Below, in pieces: positions 18,047 to 25,987 of a DNA stretch of 64,000 bases; within the stretch, counting starts at the first letter, position 1; each line of letters begins with the position of its first letter. The DNA is taken from positions 124,001 through 188,000 of the forward strand of contig NZ_RIAS01000005.1 in NCBI RefSeq assembly GCF_003719335.1, in the 5' to 3' direction. This stretch comes from Paenibacillus amylolyticus (GTDB lineage: Bacteria; Bacillota; Bacilli; Paenibacillales; Paenibacillaceae). The translations under genes were made by a program, and so were the position numbers. The notes beneath the pieces were generated by a model that had not been told where the DNA came from, searched no databases, and saw only the letters and a program-made list of their open reading frames with translations.

Positions 18047-18780
18047 GAGAGCCGGCAAGGGGCAGTACAGGGTTTTGGAATTCGCTGCGTCAGGGAGGGG
18101 TTCCTTCCGCGATCGCTTCCATTATGGGAGCCCCTACGGCGCAACATATGGCGTTTATCCGTTCCATAATGAGGGAGCAACGCAGACCAGAAGTGTTGCA
18201 TACACCTCTGGGGGAATTGGATGCTGTTGTGTTTGATCTGGAAACGACGGGTTTTTCCCCTCAACATGGAGATGAGATTTTATCCTTTGGTGCAGTGCGT
18301 CTTCGAGGTGGTGTTGTACTGGAAGAGGAACAGTTCTATACACTGGTTCAGTCAAAAACAGCGGTGCCGAAGCATATTACTGAACTCACCGGGATTACGC
18401 AACAGATGACCGAAAAGGCACCTACACTGCTTCAAGGATTGCATGATTTCATGTCCTTTGTGGGTGGGAATGTACTGGTGGCTCATGCGAGCGCGCATGA
18501 CCGGGCTTTTCTCAATGCAGCGTTGTGGCGAACCTCCAAAGTTAGGCTGACCCATCGTTTAATTGATACGATGATGCTTGCTCGCTGGCTTGAACCGACG
18601 AGGACAGGATACGGGCTCGATGAATTGCTTGAAGCCAGGGGCATTCCGATCTATGGGCGGCACCATGCGCTTGAAGATGCTAAAATGACGGCGCAATTAT
18701 GGTCTTGTTATCTTGAGGATATGCAACGCAAAAATATAGAGACCTTGGGTGACCTGTACACCCAATTAAGTCATGCGTAA
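18043..18780 (+). CDS. DnaQ-type 3'-5' exonuclease (DEDDh)
   Basis: This 245-residue protein has a DEDDh exonuclease domain from about residue 60: Exo I VVFDLETTGFS, Exo II around VLVAHASAHDRAFL, and Exo III YGRHHALEDAKMTA with the His and Asp. The fold is that of the DNA polymerase III epsilon proofreading subunit, but this is a free-standing version. The N-terminal 60 residues are basic and not recognised. The SD is AAAGGAGACG. The start overlaps the DUF294 stop by 4 bp, and the last 15 bp overlap the convergent M67 gene. Confidence 0.88.
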   Translation: MREPARGSTGFWNSLRQGGVPSAIASIMGAPTAQHMAFIRSIMREQRRPEVLHTPLGELDAVVFDLETTGFSPQHGDEILSFGAVRLRGGVVLEEEQFYTLVQSKTAVPKHITELTGITQQMTEKAPTLLQGLHDFMSFVGGNVLVAHASAHDRAFLNAALWRTSKVRLTHRLIDTMMLARWLEPTRTGYGLDELLEARGIPIYGRHHALEDAKMTAQLWSCYLEDMQRKNIETLGDLYTQLSHA

Positions 18781-19272
18781 CGTTAATGGTATTAAGCTGT
18801 AGGGATGTAGCGGAAACGATGCCCCACTAGGTTCTTGTTCCTCATTCGATATAATCTGATAAGCGTTCAGGAGCATGGGTGATTCGAAGTCTTCTGGAGC
18901 TGAAACCGAAAGATCGGGTGCACCAATCAGATAGGTGTGTATCAATCCCGCAAAGTTCGGGAGGGCTTGAAGGTCCTCTTGCGAAGGAATGGGCAATGAA
19001 CACGGGTGGGTGTGGAATACGCCAACGATCGTAACGTCGGAGAAAAGACATTGAATCCATTCCGATTGATCCAGCGAGAAGTGATGCAGCGGGTCAGGCG
19101 CTACGTTACGAATGGGCTGAAACCGACTGATTCGTATGCCGCCCGCTGCGGATTCACCCAGCACAACCCCGCAGGCTTCTTGCGGCAGTGAAAGATGCAT
19201 GTGCCTGGACATTTCACGTTCCACCGAGCGAGGAAGGGTTAAGGTATTTTGCTGCCCGTGAAGTGCTGCCAT
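18766..19272 (-). CDS. M67 family (JAMM/Mov34) metallopeptidase
   Basis: This 168-residue single-domain protein has the JAMM zinc motif: Glu32 in PQEACGVVLGE, then FHTHP with His87 and His89, and PSQED with Asp100. Bacterial JAMM proteins cut isopeptide or C-terminal amide bonds, for instance on ubiquitin-like sulfur carriers such as ThiS/MoaD relatives, or degrade peptidoglycan-type substrates. No sulfur carrier gene is next to it here. The 3' end overlaps the end of the exonuclease gene by 15 bp on the opposite strand. Confidence 0.85.
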   Translation of the reverse strand: MAALHGQQNTLTLPRSVEREMSRHMHLSLPQEACGVVLGESAAGGIRISRFQPIRNVAPDPLHHFSLDQSEWIQCLFSDVTIVGVFHTHPCSLPIPSQEDLQALPNFAGLIHTYLIGAPDLSVSAPEDFESPMLLNAYQIISNEEQEPSGASFPLHPYSLIPLTLRMT

Positions 19273-19293
19273 TTGTATTCACCCCTCTCTCTT

Positions 19294-19330
19294 TTGGCTC
19301 CTGCTTGATGCAGGAGTCCTTTTTTATTTT
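19294..19330 (+). terminator. Plus-strand terminator beyond the M67 gene
   Basis: GGCTCCTGC and GCAGGAGTCC form a stem followed by TTTTTTATTTT on the plus strand. The nearest plus-strand gene upstream is the exonuclease, so it may end the amtB-operon transcript after it runs antisense through the whole M67 gene. Confidence 0.7.
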
Positions 19331-19439
19331 ATTTTGTTCAGTGCGGATTGTAAAATTTTAAGGGAAAAGGGTACAATATGAGAAAGGATTGATGTAATTC
19401 CATTGGATACACATTGAATGAACAAGAGGGTGACGAGTG

Positions 19440-19991
19440 ATGAAACGTAACATATACATACTGCTTGGAGCTGTCCTGCTTGTTGGTATAGCCCTTGCTC
19501 AGAATACGGATAGTGGTATTGCCGCTGTTTTTAAACAGGAACAGCCTATGCCAACGGAGACGGGGCCGAAGGCAGGGTTGCTGGCACCGCCGTTTTCGCT
19601 GACTGGACTTGATGGCAAGACGTATAGCGTAGGCGGGGCGAAAGAGAAAGCAACCTTTGTCAGTTTCTGGGCGTCATGGTGTGACCCTTGTAAACAAGAA
19701 GCACCTGAACTGAACCATCTGGCTGAAAAATACCAAGATAAGCTGGATCTTTACGGTGTGAATGTTACTTCATACGATAAATTGAAGGATGCCAAAGCAT
19801 TTGTGGACGAGTACAAGTTAAAATTCCCGATTCCTTTGGACGAAAAAGGAACCGTCTATGCCCAGTATAACGGCGTTGCATTTCCAACGAATGTTCTTAT
19901 TGACTCCCGGGGAGTAATCCAAGAGATTGTTCTTGGTATTTTGCCGGAAAAAGAACTGGAGAAAAAAATTAAAAAGCTGATTTCAAACTAG
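19440..19991 (+). CDS. TlpA/ResA-like membrane-anchored thioredoxin
   Basis: This 183-residue protein has an N-terminal signal anchor (about 4-22) and an extracytoplasmic TlpA-like domain. The redox motif is WASWCDPC, and VAFPTNVLID carries the cis-Pro. Such proteins reduce disulfides outside the membrane, for example in cytochrome c assembly or spore cortex formation; no partner gene lies nearby. ATG 19440 is preceded by an in-frame GTG at 19437. The TAG stop is formed at the left edge of a MITE-like element; without the insertion the stop would be TAA at the same codon, so the protein is unchanged. Confidence 0.88.
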   Translation: MKRNIYILLGAVLLVGIALAQNTDSGIAAVFKQEQPMPTETGPKAGLLAPPFSLTGLDGKTYSVGGAKEKATFVSFWASWCDPCKQEAPELNHLAEKYQDKLDLYGVNVTSYDKLKDAKAFVDEYKLKFPIPLDEKGTVYAQYNGVAFPTNVLIDSRGVIQEIVLGILPEKELEKKIKKLISN

Positions 19992-20147
19992 GGCGTGTCT
20001 GAAAACGCTGAAGAAAGCAGATTTTGCCGAATTTTCGTTCCAAGCCAGGAAGTTTCCCGCAGGCGTGCCGGGGCACGTCAAGGGGAAGTGACGTAGCAGG
20101 GGGCGGGGGTGAAAGATGCACTTCAGTAGGTTTCAAGACACGCCCTA
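19989..20147. mobile_element. 155-bp MITE-like element flanked by TA duplications
   Basis: The core 19991-20145 begins GGGCGTGTCTGAAA and ends TTTCAAGACACGCCC, giving 10-bp perfect terminal inverted repeats with a further shifted GAAA match. Both ends are flanked by TA, as expected for a TA-targeting transposon such as IS630/Tc1 or some IS5 groups. The inside has no ORF of note and holds a GTGCC/GGCAC palindrome (20065-20076). A non-autonomous element is the simplest reading. Its parent transposase is not in this window. Confidence 0.65.
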
Positions 20148-20182
20148 AAGAAAAGATTTTTTGTTTATCGTATTGCATTGAA

Positions 20183-20226
20183 AAAGCTTCTGCCACCATC
20201 GTTAATGGTTGCAGAAGCTTTGTTTA
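20183..20226. terminator. Bidirectional terminator between the TlpA gene and cimA
   Basis: AAAGCTTCTGC and GCAGAAGCTTT form a perfect 11-bp outer stem flanked by A and T tracts. Confidence 0.85.
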
Positions 20227-20277
20227 TTTTCCGGGAAATATGAAGTCGGATTGTGTTTTAGTGGTTGATTTAGATTT

Positions 20278-21897
20278 TTAGTGATTGATTAGACCTGGCG
20301 TTGGAATCGAAAGGGATTCCGGTTCATCCAAGATGTTTTCCTGGAGTAGAGCATACCGGAAGCTGTGTACAAGGGCTTCCCAGCTGGCTTCGATGACGTT
20401 CTCGGACACACCGACCGTGTTCCACGTGTTCTCTGTATTTTTGGATTCGATCAATACACGAACCTTTGCAGCGGTCGCATCCTTTTCATCCAGTACACGA
20501 ACTTTGTAGTCCGACAGGTGCATATGAGCAAGAGAAGGGAAGTACTGCACAAGTGCTTTCCGAAGTGCATTATCCAGTGCATTCACTGGGCCGTTTCCTT
20601 CTGCTGCGGTATAGACACTTGTTCCGGCAACATTCAGTTTGACAAAAGCTTCAGATACAACGGATTTACCAGCCGTTTTCTCCACTAGCATTTTGAACGA
20701 TTCAAAGGTGAACAGTTCTTTCATATCTCCGTTCGCTTCACGAATCAACAATTCCAGTGATGCATCCGCGCCTTCGAATTGATAACCTTGATGCTCCAAG
20801 TCTTTGATTTTTTCAATGATTTGACGGGAGTTCGCACTGCTTGGATCAAACTCCAACCCCATTTCCTGTGCTTTGGACACGATGTTGCTCTGTCCAGCCA
20901 GTTCGGAGACCAGCACACGTTGCTTGTTGCCGACCAGTTCAGGAACGATATGCTCATAAGTCCGGGAATCCCGCAAGATGGCGGATACATGGATTCCGCC
21001 TTTATGAGCGAATGCAGCATTACCCACATAAGGTTGGTTAATAGGCATATTCACATTCGCAATCTCGCTGATATAACGGGCAACATTCGTGAGTTGTTTC
21101 ATGGAATCCTCAGAGACACATTCGTAACCCAGTTTCAGCTGCAAGTTCGGGATAATGGAAGCGAGGTTAGCGTTACCGCAGCGCTCCCCATAACCGTTCA
21201 TTGTACCTTGCACCTGACGAGCCCCGGCTTGTACAGCACTAAGCGTGTTTGCAACCGCTAGCTCACAGTCATTATGGGTGTGAATGCCAAGATGTGCTTG
21301 AGGCAACGTCCGGTGCAGGGTGGATACGATCTCGTGAACTTCGTGCGGCATCGTTCCTCCGTTGGTATCACACATGACGAGCCAGTCCGCCCCAGCTTCG
21401 TGGGCTTTGGTCATGACAGCTTGTGCATACTCTGGGTTGTGTTTGAATCCATCAAAGAAATGCTCGGCATCAAAGATTACTTCCAGGCCATTTTGTTTCA
21501 AATATGCGATGGAATCATAGATCATGGACAGATTTTCTTCAAGCGTGGTCTGCAAGGCGGTATGTACATGGAAGTCCCATGATTTTCCGACCAGCGTTGC
21601 TGCCTGTGCCCCGGATTCAATCATACGTTTCAAATTGGCGTCTTCGCTGGCGATGCTGCCTTTGCGGCGAGTGCTTCCGAATGCAACAACCTTAGCGTTC
21701 AGCTTCAATTCCTTGACTCTTTTGAAAAACTCAATGTCTTTGGTATTGCTACCGGGAATTCCGCCTTCAATATAGTGAGCACCCAGGTCATCCAGCTTTT
21801 TGGCAATCTTGAGTTTGTCATCTGCCGATAAGCTGACACCCTCTCCTTGTGTGCCGTCGCGTAAAGTCGTATCGAAGATGGAAATGGCCTTTGACAT
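20278..21897 (-). CDS. cimA: Citramalate synthase
   Basis: This 539-residue protein is the long form of the isopropylmalate/homocitrate synthase family. It condenses acetyl-CoA with pyruvate to (R)-citramalate, a threonine-independent entry to isoleucine. The N-terminal HMGL-like barrel has IFDTTLRDGTQGEG (7-20), metal-binding HTHND and GYGERCGNANLASII. A C-terminal LeuA allosteric domain (about 400-525) should bind isoleucine. ATG 21897 has AAAGGAGG 6 nt upstream. It is monocistronic. A similar LeuA2-type protein cannot be fully excluded, but EGGIPGSNTKD favours CimA. Confidence 0.88.
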   Translation of the reverse strand: MSKAISIFDTTLRDGTQGEGVSLSADDKLKIAKKLDDLGAHYIEGGIPGSNTKDIEFFKRVKELKLNAKVVAFGSTRRKGSIASEDANLKRMIESGAQAATLVGKSWDFHVHTALQTTLEENLSMIYDSIAYLKQNGLEVIFDAEHFFDGFKHNPEYAQAVMTKAHEAGADWLVMCDTNGGTMPHEVHEIVSTLHRTLPQAHLGIHTHNDCELAVANTLSAVQAGARQVQGTMNGYGERCGNANLASIIPNLQLKLGYECVSEDSMKQLTNVARYISEIANVNMPINQPYVGNAAFAHKGGIHVSAILRDSRTYEHIVPELVGNKQRVLVSELAGQSNIVSKAQEMGLEFDPSSANSRQIIEKIKDLEHQGYQFEGADASLELLIREANGDMKELFTFESFKMLVEKTAGKSVVSEAFVKLNVAGTSVYTAAEGNGPVNALDNALRKALVQYFPSLAHMHLSDYKVRVLDEKDATAAKVRVLIESKNTENTWNTVGVSENVIEASWEALVHSFRYALLQENILDEPESLSIPTPGLINH

Positions 21898-22219
21898 GAA
21901 GATCCTCCTTTAAGGTAAAGCGCTTTTTTATAAGTTTTGATGGTGTGGCTGAAAAACAGGCAAGAACGTTATTGGATAATTCCTTCGATGTAGCAACGCT
22001 ACACTGTGTTAAACTAGTTTGATGGATTTGTCCCAAACTCGTGAATTTGTATAATTAATTATTATAGCATCATTATAGCCAAATGCTACATAGAATTCGC
22101 AGGTTAACGTAAACAATTGCGATTTAATGTGAAAAAGGGTCCGGGATATCGAAAGGCTACCTATGTTATAATTTTAACAACGAAAATAAAGCGAACTCCC
22201 GGCTGGGAGGAGAGAAAGG
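21898..22219. other. Divergent intergenic region between cimA and dinB
   Basis: These 322 bp hold a small hairpin GTAGC/GCTAC (21991-22003) in the cimA leader. AT-rich TATAAT-like boxes occur on both strands (for example 22163-22169 plus, and 22061-22078 read on minus). No T-box, LexA box or recognised riboswitch was seen. Confidence 0.4.
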
Positions 22220-23533
22220 ATGGGGGGCGTGAAGTCTTCAGACAACAATCCTCCAATGAATGTAAGCGAGTATTATCCAGCGGCTGGCAGAGTGATTCTG
22301 CATGTCGATATGAATGCTTTCTATTGCTCAGTACATGAAGCAGAGGAGCCGGGGTTATATAGAGGAAAAGCGACTGCTGTTGCTGGCAGCAGTGAGTTGC
22401 GTAAGGGTGTTATTGTCACTTGTTCTTATACAGCTCGAAGTAGAGGAATTTCAACCGGCATGGTTGTGCATCAGGCGATGAAAAAATGTCCTGATCTGAT
22501 TGTCATTCGTCCAGATTTCCATCTGTATCGTCAATACTCCAGGGCGTTTATGCAGATTGCGTATAGTTATACACCTTTACTGGAAGCGACCTCAATTGAT
22601 GAGTGTTATCTCGATATTACGGGTTCCAAACAATTCGGTACACCTATTGAAATCGCTGAACAGATTCAGCAGAGAATCATGGAGGAACTCGGCCTGCCCT
22701 GTTCCATTGGGATTGCGCCGAACAAGCTGCTTGCCAAAATGGCTTCGGATCTGAAAAAACCGAACGGCATATCGATTTTGCGGATGAGGGACGTGCCGCG
22801 CATTTTATGGCATAGACCGTGTAACGAGATGTTTGGTATTGGGAAAAAGACGGCCGAGAAACTGAAAAAGCTGGGCATCGATACGATCGGTCAGCTGGCT
22901 AAATCGGACGAAAAAATGCTGATAGACCTGTTTGGTGTGAATGGTACATGGCTCAAAAATTCGGCTAATGGCATTCACCACTCTCCTGTCGTTGCTGAGC
23001 GGGAAGCGAATAAATCGATTGGGCATACAACGACACTGCCAGCCGATGTTTCTGAGATAGGGGATATCCACCGGGTGTTTCTCAACATCAGCGATCAGGT
23101 AGCTCGAAGATTACGCAAACACGAAATGCTGAGTCAAGGTATTCAGATTACAATACGTACTCCTGACATGAAAACGATCACCAGATCACGTATGATGGAT
23201 ATACCTACAGAGGATGCGGCGGTCATCTATCGTGAGGCCTGCCAGCTTTTTGCAAAACACTGGGGAAATGGGAAGCCTGTACGAATGCTTGGTATCACGT
23301 TGCAGACATTGATTCCGCGAGAAGAGTCGGCTGTGCAGATGGATTTGTTCGAATATGAAGAAAAGCCAAAAAAGGAAAGTTTAATTCGGATTATGGATCA
23401 GCTTCGGGACAAATTTGGTGAGAATGCGGTGGTGACTGCAGGTATGCTGGGGGATGACCCTTCCGTATTGCTTCGTAACCATAAAGTAAGGGGAACGTCA
23501 CTGCAAAAAGATAACTTGCAAAGTTTTGACTAA
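22220..23533 (+). CDS. dinB: DNA polymerase IV (Y-family, DinB/PolY)
   Basis: This 437-residue translesion polymerase copies past damaged bases at low fidelity. VILHVDMNAFYCSVHE (about 25-40) carries the first catalytic Asp, and EATSIDECYLDIT carries the SxDE motif. FGIGKKTAEKLKKLGI is the thumb HhH, followed by the little-finger domain. QMDLFEYEE near residue 373 is a typical beta-clamp binding motif. ATG 22220 lies after GGAGGAGAGAAAGG. The protein is complete; no LexA operator was found, so regulation may differ from SOS. Confidence 0.92.
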   Translation: MGGVKSSDNNPPMNVSEYYPAAGRVILHVDMNAFYCSVHEAEEPGLYRGKATAVAGSSELRKGVIVTCSYTARSRGISTGMVVHQAMKKCPDLIVIRPDFHLYRQYSRAFMQIAYSYTPLLEATSIDECYLDITGSKQFGTPIEIAEQIQQRIMEELGLPCSIGIAPNKLLAKMASDLKKPNGISILRMRDVPRILWHRPCNEMFGIGKKTAEKLKKLGIDTIGQLAKSDEKMLIDLFGVNGTWLKNSANGIHHSPVVAEREANKSIGHTTTLPADVSEIGDIHRVFLNISDQVARRLRKHEMLSQGIQITIRTPDMKTITRSRMMDIPTEDAAVIYREACQLFAKHWGNGKPVRMLGITLQTLIPREESAVQMDLFEYEEKPKKESLIRIMDQLRDKFGENAVVTAGMLGDDPSVLLRNHKVRGTSLQKDNLQSFD

Positions 23534-23608
23534 ACAGGGATAATATAAAGTTGTGGTTGTTGCAAATTGATTTGTAATTATTCAAACTTTGGTTTAATAT
23601 GTTTTTAG

Positions 23609-23896
<288 letters not shown>

Positions 23897-23916
23897 GTTT
23901 TTTATTTCATGTACAT

Positions 23917-23962
23917 CAAAGCACATTTTTTGTCTTAGAGACAGAAGGTGTGCTTTTTTGTA
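23917..23962 (+). terminator. Ferredoxin gene terminator
   Basis: AAGCACA and TGTGCTT form the stem with an inner GTCT/AGAC, followed by TTTTTTG. Confidence 0.8.
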
Positions 23963-24071
23963 TGTGTTAAATTAAAATGGCTAGTACCAAGTACTGAAGT
24001 CCTATGCATATTTGGAGGCTGGATACCGATATATAACTCTATAAGCTAACCGCGGAATAGTGGAGGATTAG

Positions 24072-25511
24072 ATGCAAAACACGGATCTAAGGTCATATGT
24101 CAAGAAACATCCAGATAATAAAATGGCTTGGTATTTGCTAGGCAAAGAGTACCTTGGCGAAGGGCAAGAAGGGAAGGCCAATTATTGTTTTCAACAAGCG
24201 GGCGAAGTGTATGAAGCTTTTGAACGGAGTAAAGCCCCTGCTGACATATGGATGGACTACCAGGAAAAGCTGGTAGAGATGTCTGAGCTCAAGGAGAAAA
24301 AGAAGCGCAGACGCAAAATGTGGCTGACACTGTTAATGCTGCTACTGTTAGCGGGTCTACCGCCTGCCGATGCTCCTGGTGCCCATGAAGGGGCGGCGGA
24401 TGCCCTGTCTGCAGCCTTAGAATCAGAGGAAGATATACCTTCTGCAGAGCCTGCCAAAGATCAGCAAGGGGCGAGGTCAGCGGCCATAGCGCAGAGCAAT
24501 GTGTTCACTGCGGCCGGATTTGGTAACGGAAATGATGGAGGAGAACCCCTTGCTGCTGTCTGGTCTGAATCAGGTGCCGGGGTTAAAACGACGGCTGTTC
24601 TTGGCATGCAGAGATCGGAGAAGTGGTCTGTCTGGAAGCGGGATATGCCCGTCAAATACATTATACAGACCAATCATAAAGGCAAACTCACGGCCCAGAG
24701 TTATGATGCAAAACAATGTAACTGTAAACCTCCTGAAGTATCCTCCAAAATCAAACGGATGGCTCTCGCATGGACAGCCAAACAGGAGACAGCCGCGGTC
24801 TTGTCAAGTGCAATCGTTGCATATCATAAACAACACAAAGCATGGCCAAAGAACGTTACAGCAATGGCTCAGCCGTTTCCTAACAATATATTGGGAGAAA
24901 CTTCAGCTGAAATGAGTGAGATGTTTCCGCAGCTGTTAGCCATTCATCAAGCCAAGGCTCAAGAGGGGAGTTCTAACGGTGATGGTAAACCGCAGGCTTC
25001 TGAGTCGTCCAAGAAGGCAAAGGCTACGTTTGCTGATACGTTAGGGGGACAATCTTTTTTTGAGAAGCCGCTTGAGATTGTTATTGACAAGAGTAACCAC
25101 AGGCTGGCACTCATCAGCGGGGATAAGATCGTGCGGATGTATGAAGTGGGTCTGGGTGGAGAACGGACGCCTGAGGGGTCGTATGTCATTACGGATAAGG
25201 TTGTTAATCCGAATGGTCGCTCCAATGGAGAGTTTGGAAGTCGAGGCATGCAGCTCTCGAATACGAATTATGCCATCCATGGGACTAATGAGCCTGAAAG
25301 TATCGGCCTTGACGAGTCCCTTGGATGTGTGAGAATGAGTAAAGCAGATGTAGAGGAGTTGTTCGCTCTTGCTCCGCAAGGAACTCCGGTACGTATTGGT
25401 CAGGATATCCTGCCAGAGCTTACGTCTGTGCCAAAAGCCGAACAACGTTATACGTACAACCTTGTTCCCCAGCAGAACAATCCAAATAAAACATATCACT
25501 GGCTAAATTGA
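24072..25511 (+). CDS. L,D-transpeptidase (YkuD) with TPR-like N-terminus
   Basis: This is a 479-residue protein. The cytoplasmic N-terminus (1-78; NKMAWYLLGKEYLGEGQEGKA) looks like a TPR-type helical repeat. A transmembrane helix (about 82-97) and a variable Ala/Gly/Glu-rich region follow. The YkuD domain occupies about 330-460, starting KPLEIVIDKSNHRLALISG, with catalytic AIHGTN and SLGCVRMS (nucleophile Cys). The enzyme forms 3-3 peptidoglycan cross-links or trims stem peptides outside the membrane. The TPR may recruit partners inside the cell. ATG follows TGGAGGATTAG. Confidence 0.88.
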   Translation: MQNTDLRSYVKKHPDNKMAWYLLGKEYLGEGQEGKANYCFQQAGEVYEAFERSKAPADIWMDYQEKLVEMSELKEKKKRRRKMWLTLLMLLLLAGLPPADAPGAHEGAADALSAALESEEDIPSAEPAKDQQGARSAAIAQSNVFTAAGFGNGNDGGEPLAAVWSESGAGVKTTAVLGMQRSEKWSVWKRDMPVKYIIQTNHKGKLTAQSYDAKQCNCKPPEVSSKIKRMALAWTAKQETAAVLSSAIVAYHKQHKAWPKNVTAMAQPFPNNILGETSAEMSEMFPQLLAIHQAKAQEGSSNGDGKPQASESSKKAKATFADTLGGQSFFEKPLEIVIDKSNHRLALISGDKIVRMYEVGLGGERTPEGSYVITDKVVNPNGRSNGEFGSRGMQLSNTNYAIHGTNEPESIGLDESLGCVRMSKADVEELFALAPQGTPVRIGQDILPELTSVPKAEQRYTYNLVPQQNNPNKTYHWLN

Positions 25512-25597
25512 TCCTGCAGTTCTCTGATACAATCGTAAAGTTGCCGTTGATCTCAGAGATCTCTATATGTAAGTCCGGTTAGAGCATGCTGAATCAA

Positions 25598-25735
25598 CTA
25601 CATATTGGCAATAATAATCAGAGCACCAATGATAACGATCAAACCGCCAACACTGGCTGCTGTCCATATGATGGCTTTGCGATTAACCTCTTCTTTTTTT
25701 TGCTGCAATGCAGGTGGTTTACGTTTCTGAGCCAT
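25598..25735 (-). CDS. Small single-pass membrane protein (45 aa)
   Basis: A 45-residue ORF starts at ATG 25735, preceded by a consensus TAAGGAGGAAAAAGCC. The protein has a basic cytoplasmic head (MAQKRKPPALQQKKEEVNRK) and one hydrophobic helix (about 22-43) ending IIANM. The strong ribosome binding site and clean topology make it very likely real, though it is shorter than most gene callers accept. It stands between the convergent L,D-transpeptidase gene and divergent pyrD. Function is unknown. Confidence 0.75.
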   Translation of the reverse strand: MAQKRKPPALQQKKEEVNRKAIIWTAASVGGLIVIIGALIIIANM

Positions 25736-25987
25736 GGCTTTTTCCTCCTTATTAGGTATCCAACTGGTCTAGAGTAACCATGCTCTCATTGTAAAGAATT
25801 TGGCTCGCTATTTCCAGTAGGTGGGTTGATTTCTTCTGCATGGATCATCTGATTTGAAATTTGTTTGTCTATGCGTAAATGACTTTCTTTTTGAGGAAGA
25901 AACGGCTAGACTTGTGTGTAGAGTTTTTTACATATAAGAGACGGAGATTGGCCATTTGGCGTACCGAATCAGAACGGAGTGAGTGAT
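25736..25987. other. Intergenic region upstream of pyrD
   Basis: It holds the strong SD of the small membrane gene (minus) and the pyrD leader. TTGTGT...TATAAG near 25913-25939 (15-bp spacing) is a weak promoter candidate. No pyrimidine attenuator hairpin was recognised. Confidence 0.3.

Noticed and set aside
21898..22219. T-box or leucine/isoleucine leader before cimA.
   Set aside because: No T-box GGTGGNACC-type sequence or terminator/antiterminator pair was seen on the minus strand; only a small GTAGC/GCTAC hairpin.
22090..22219. LexA (SOS) operator before dinB.
   Set aside because: No CGAAC-N4-GTTCG palindrome is present in the upstream region.
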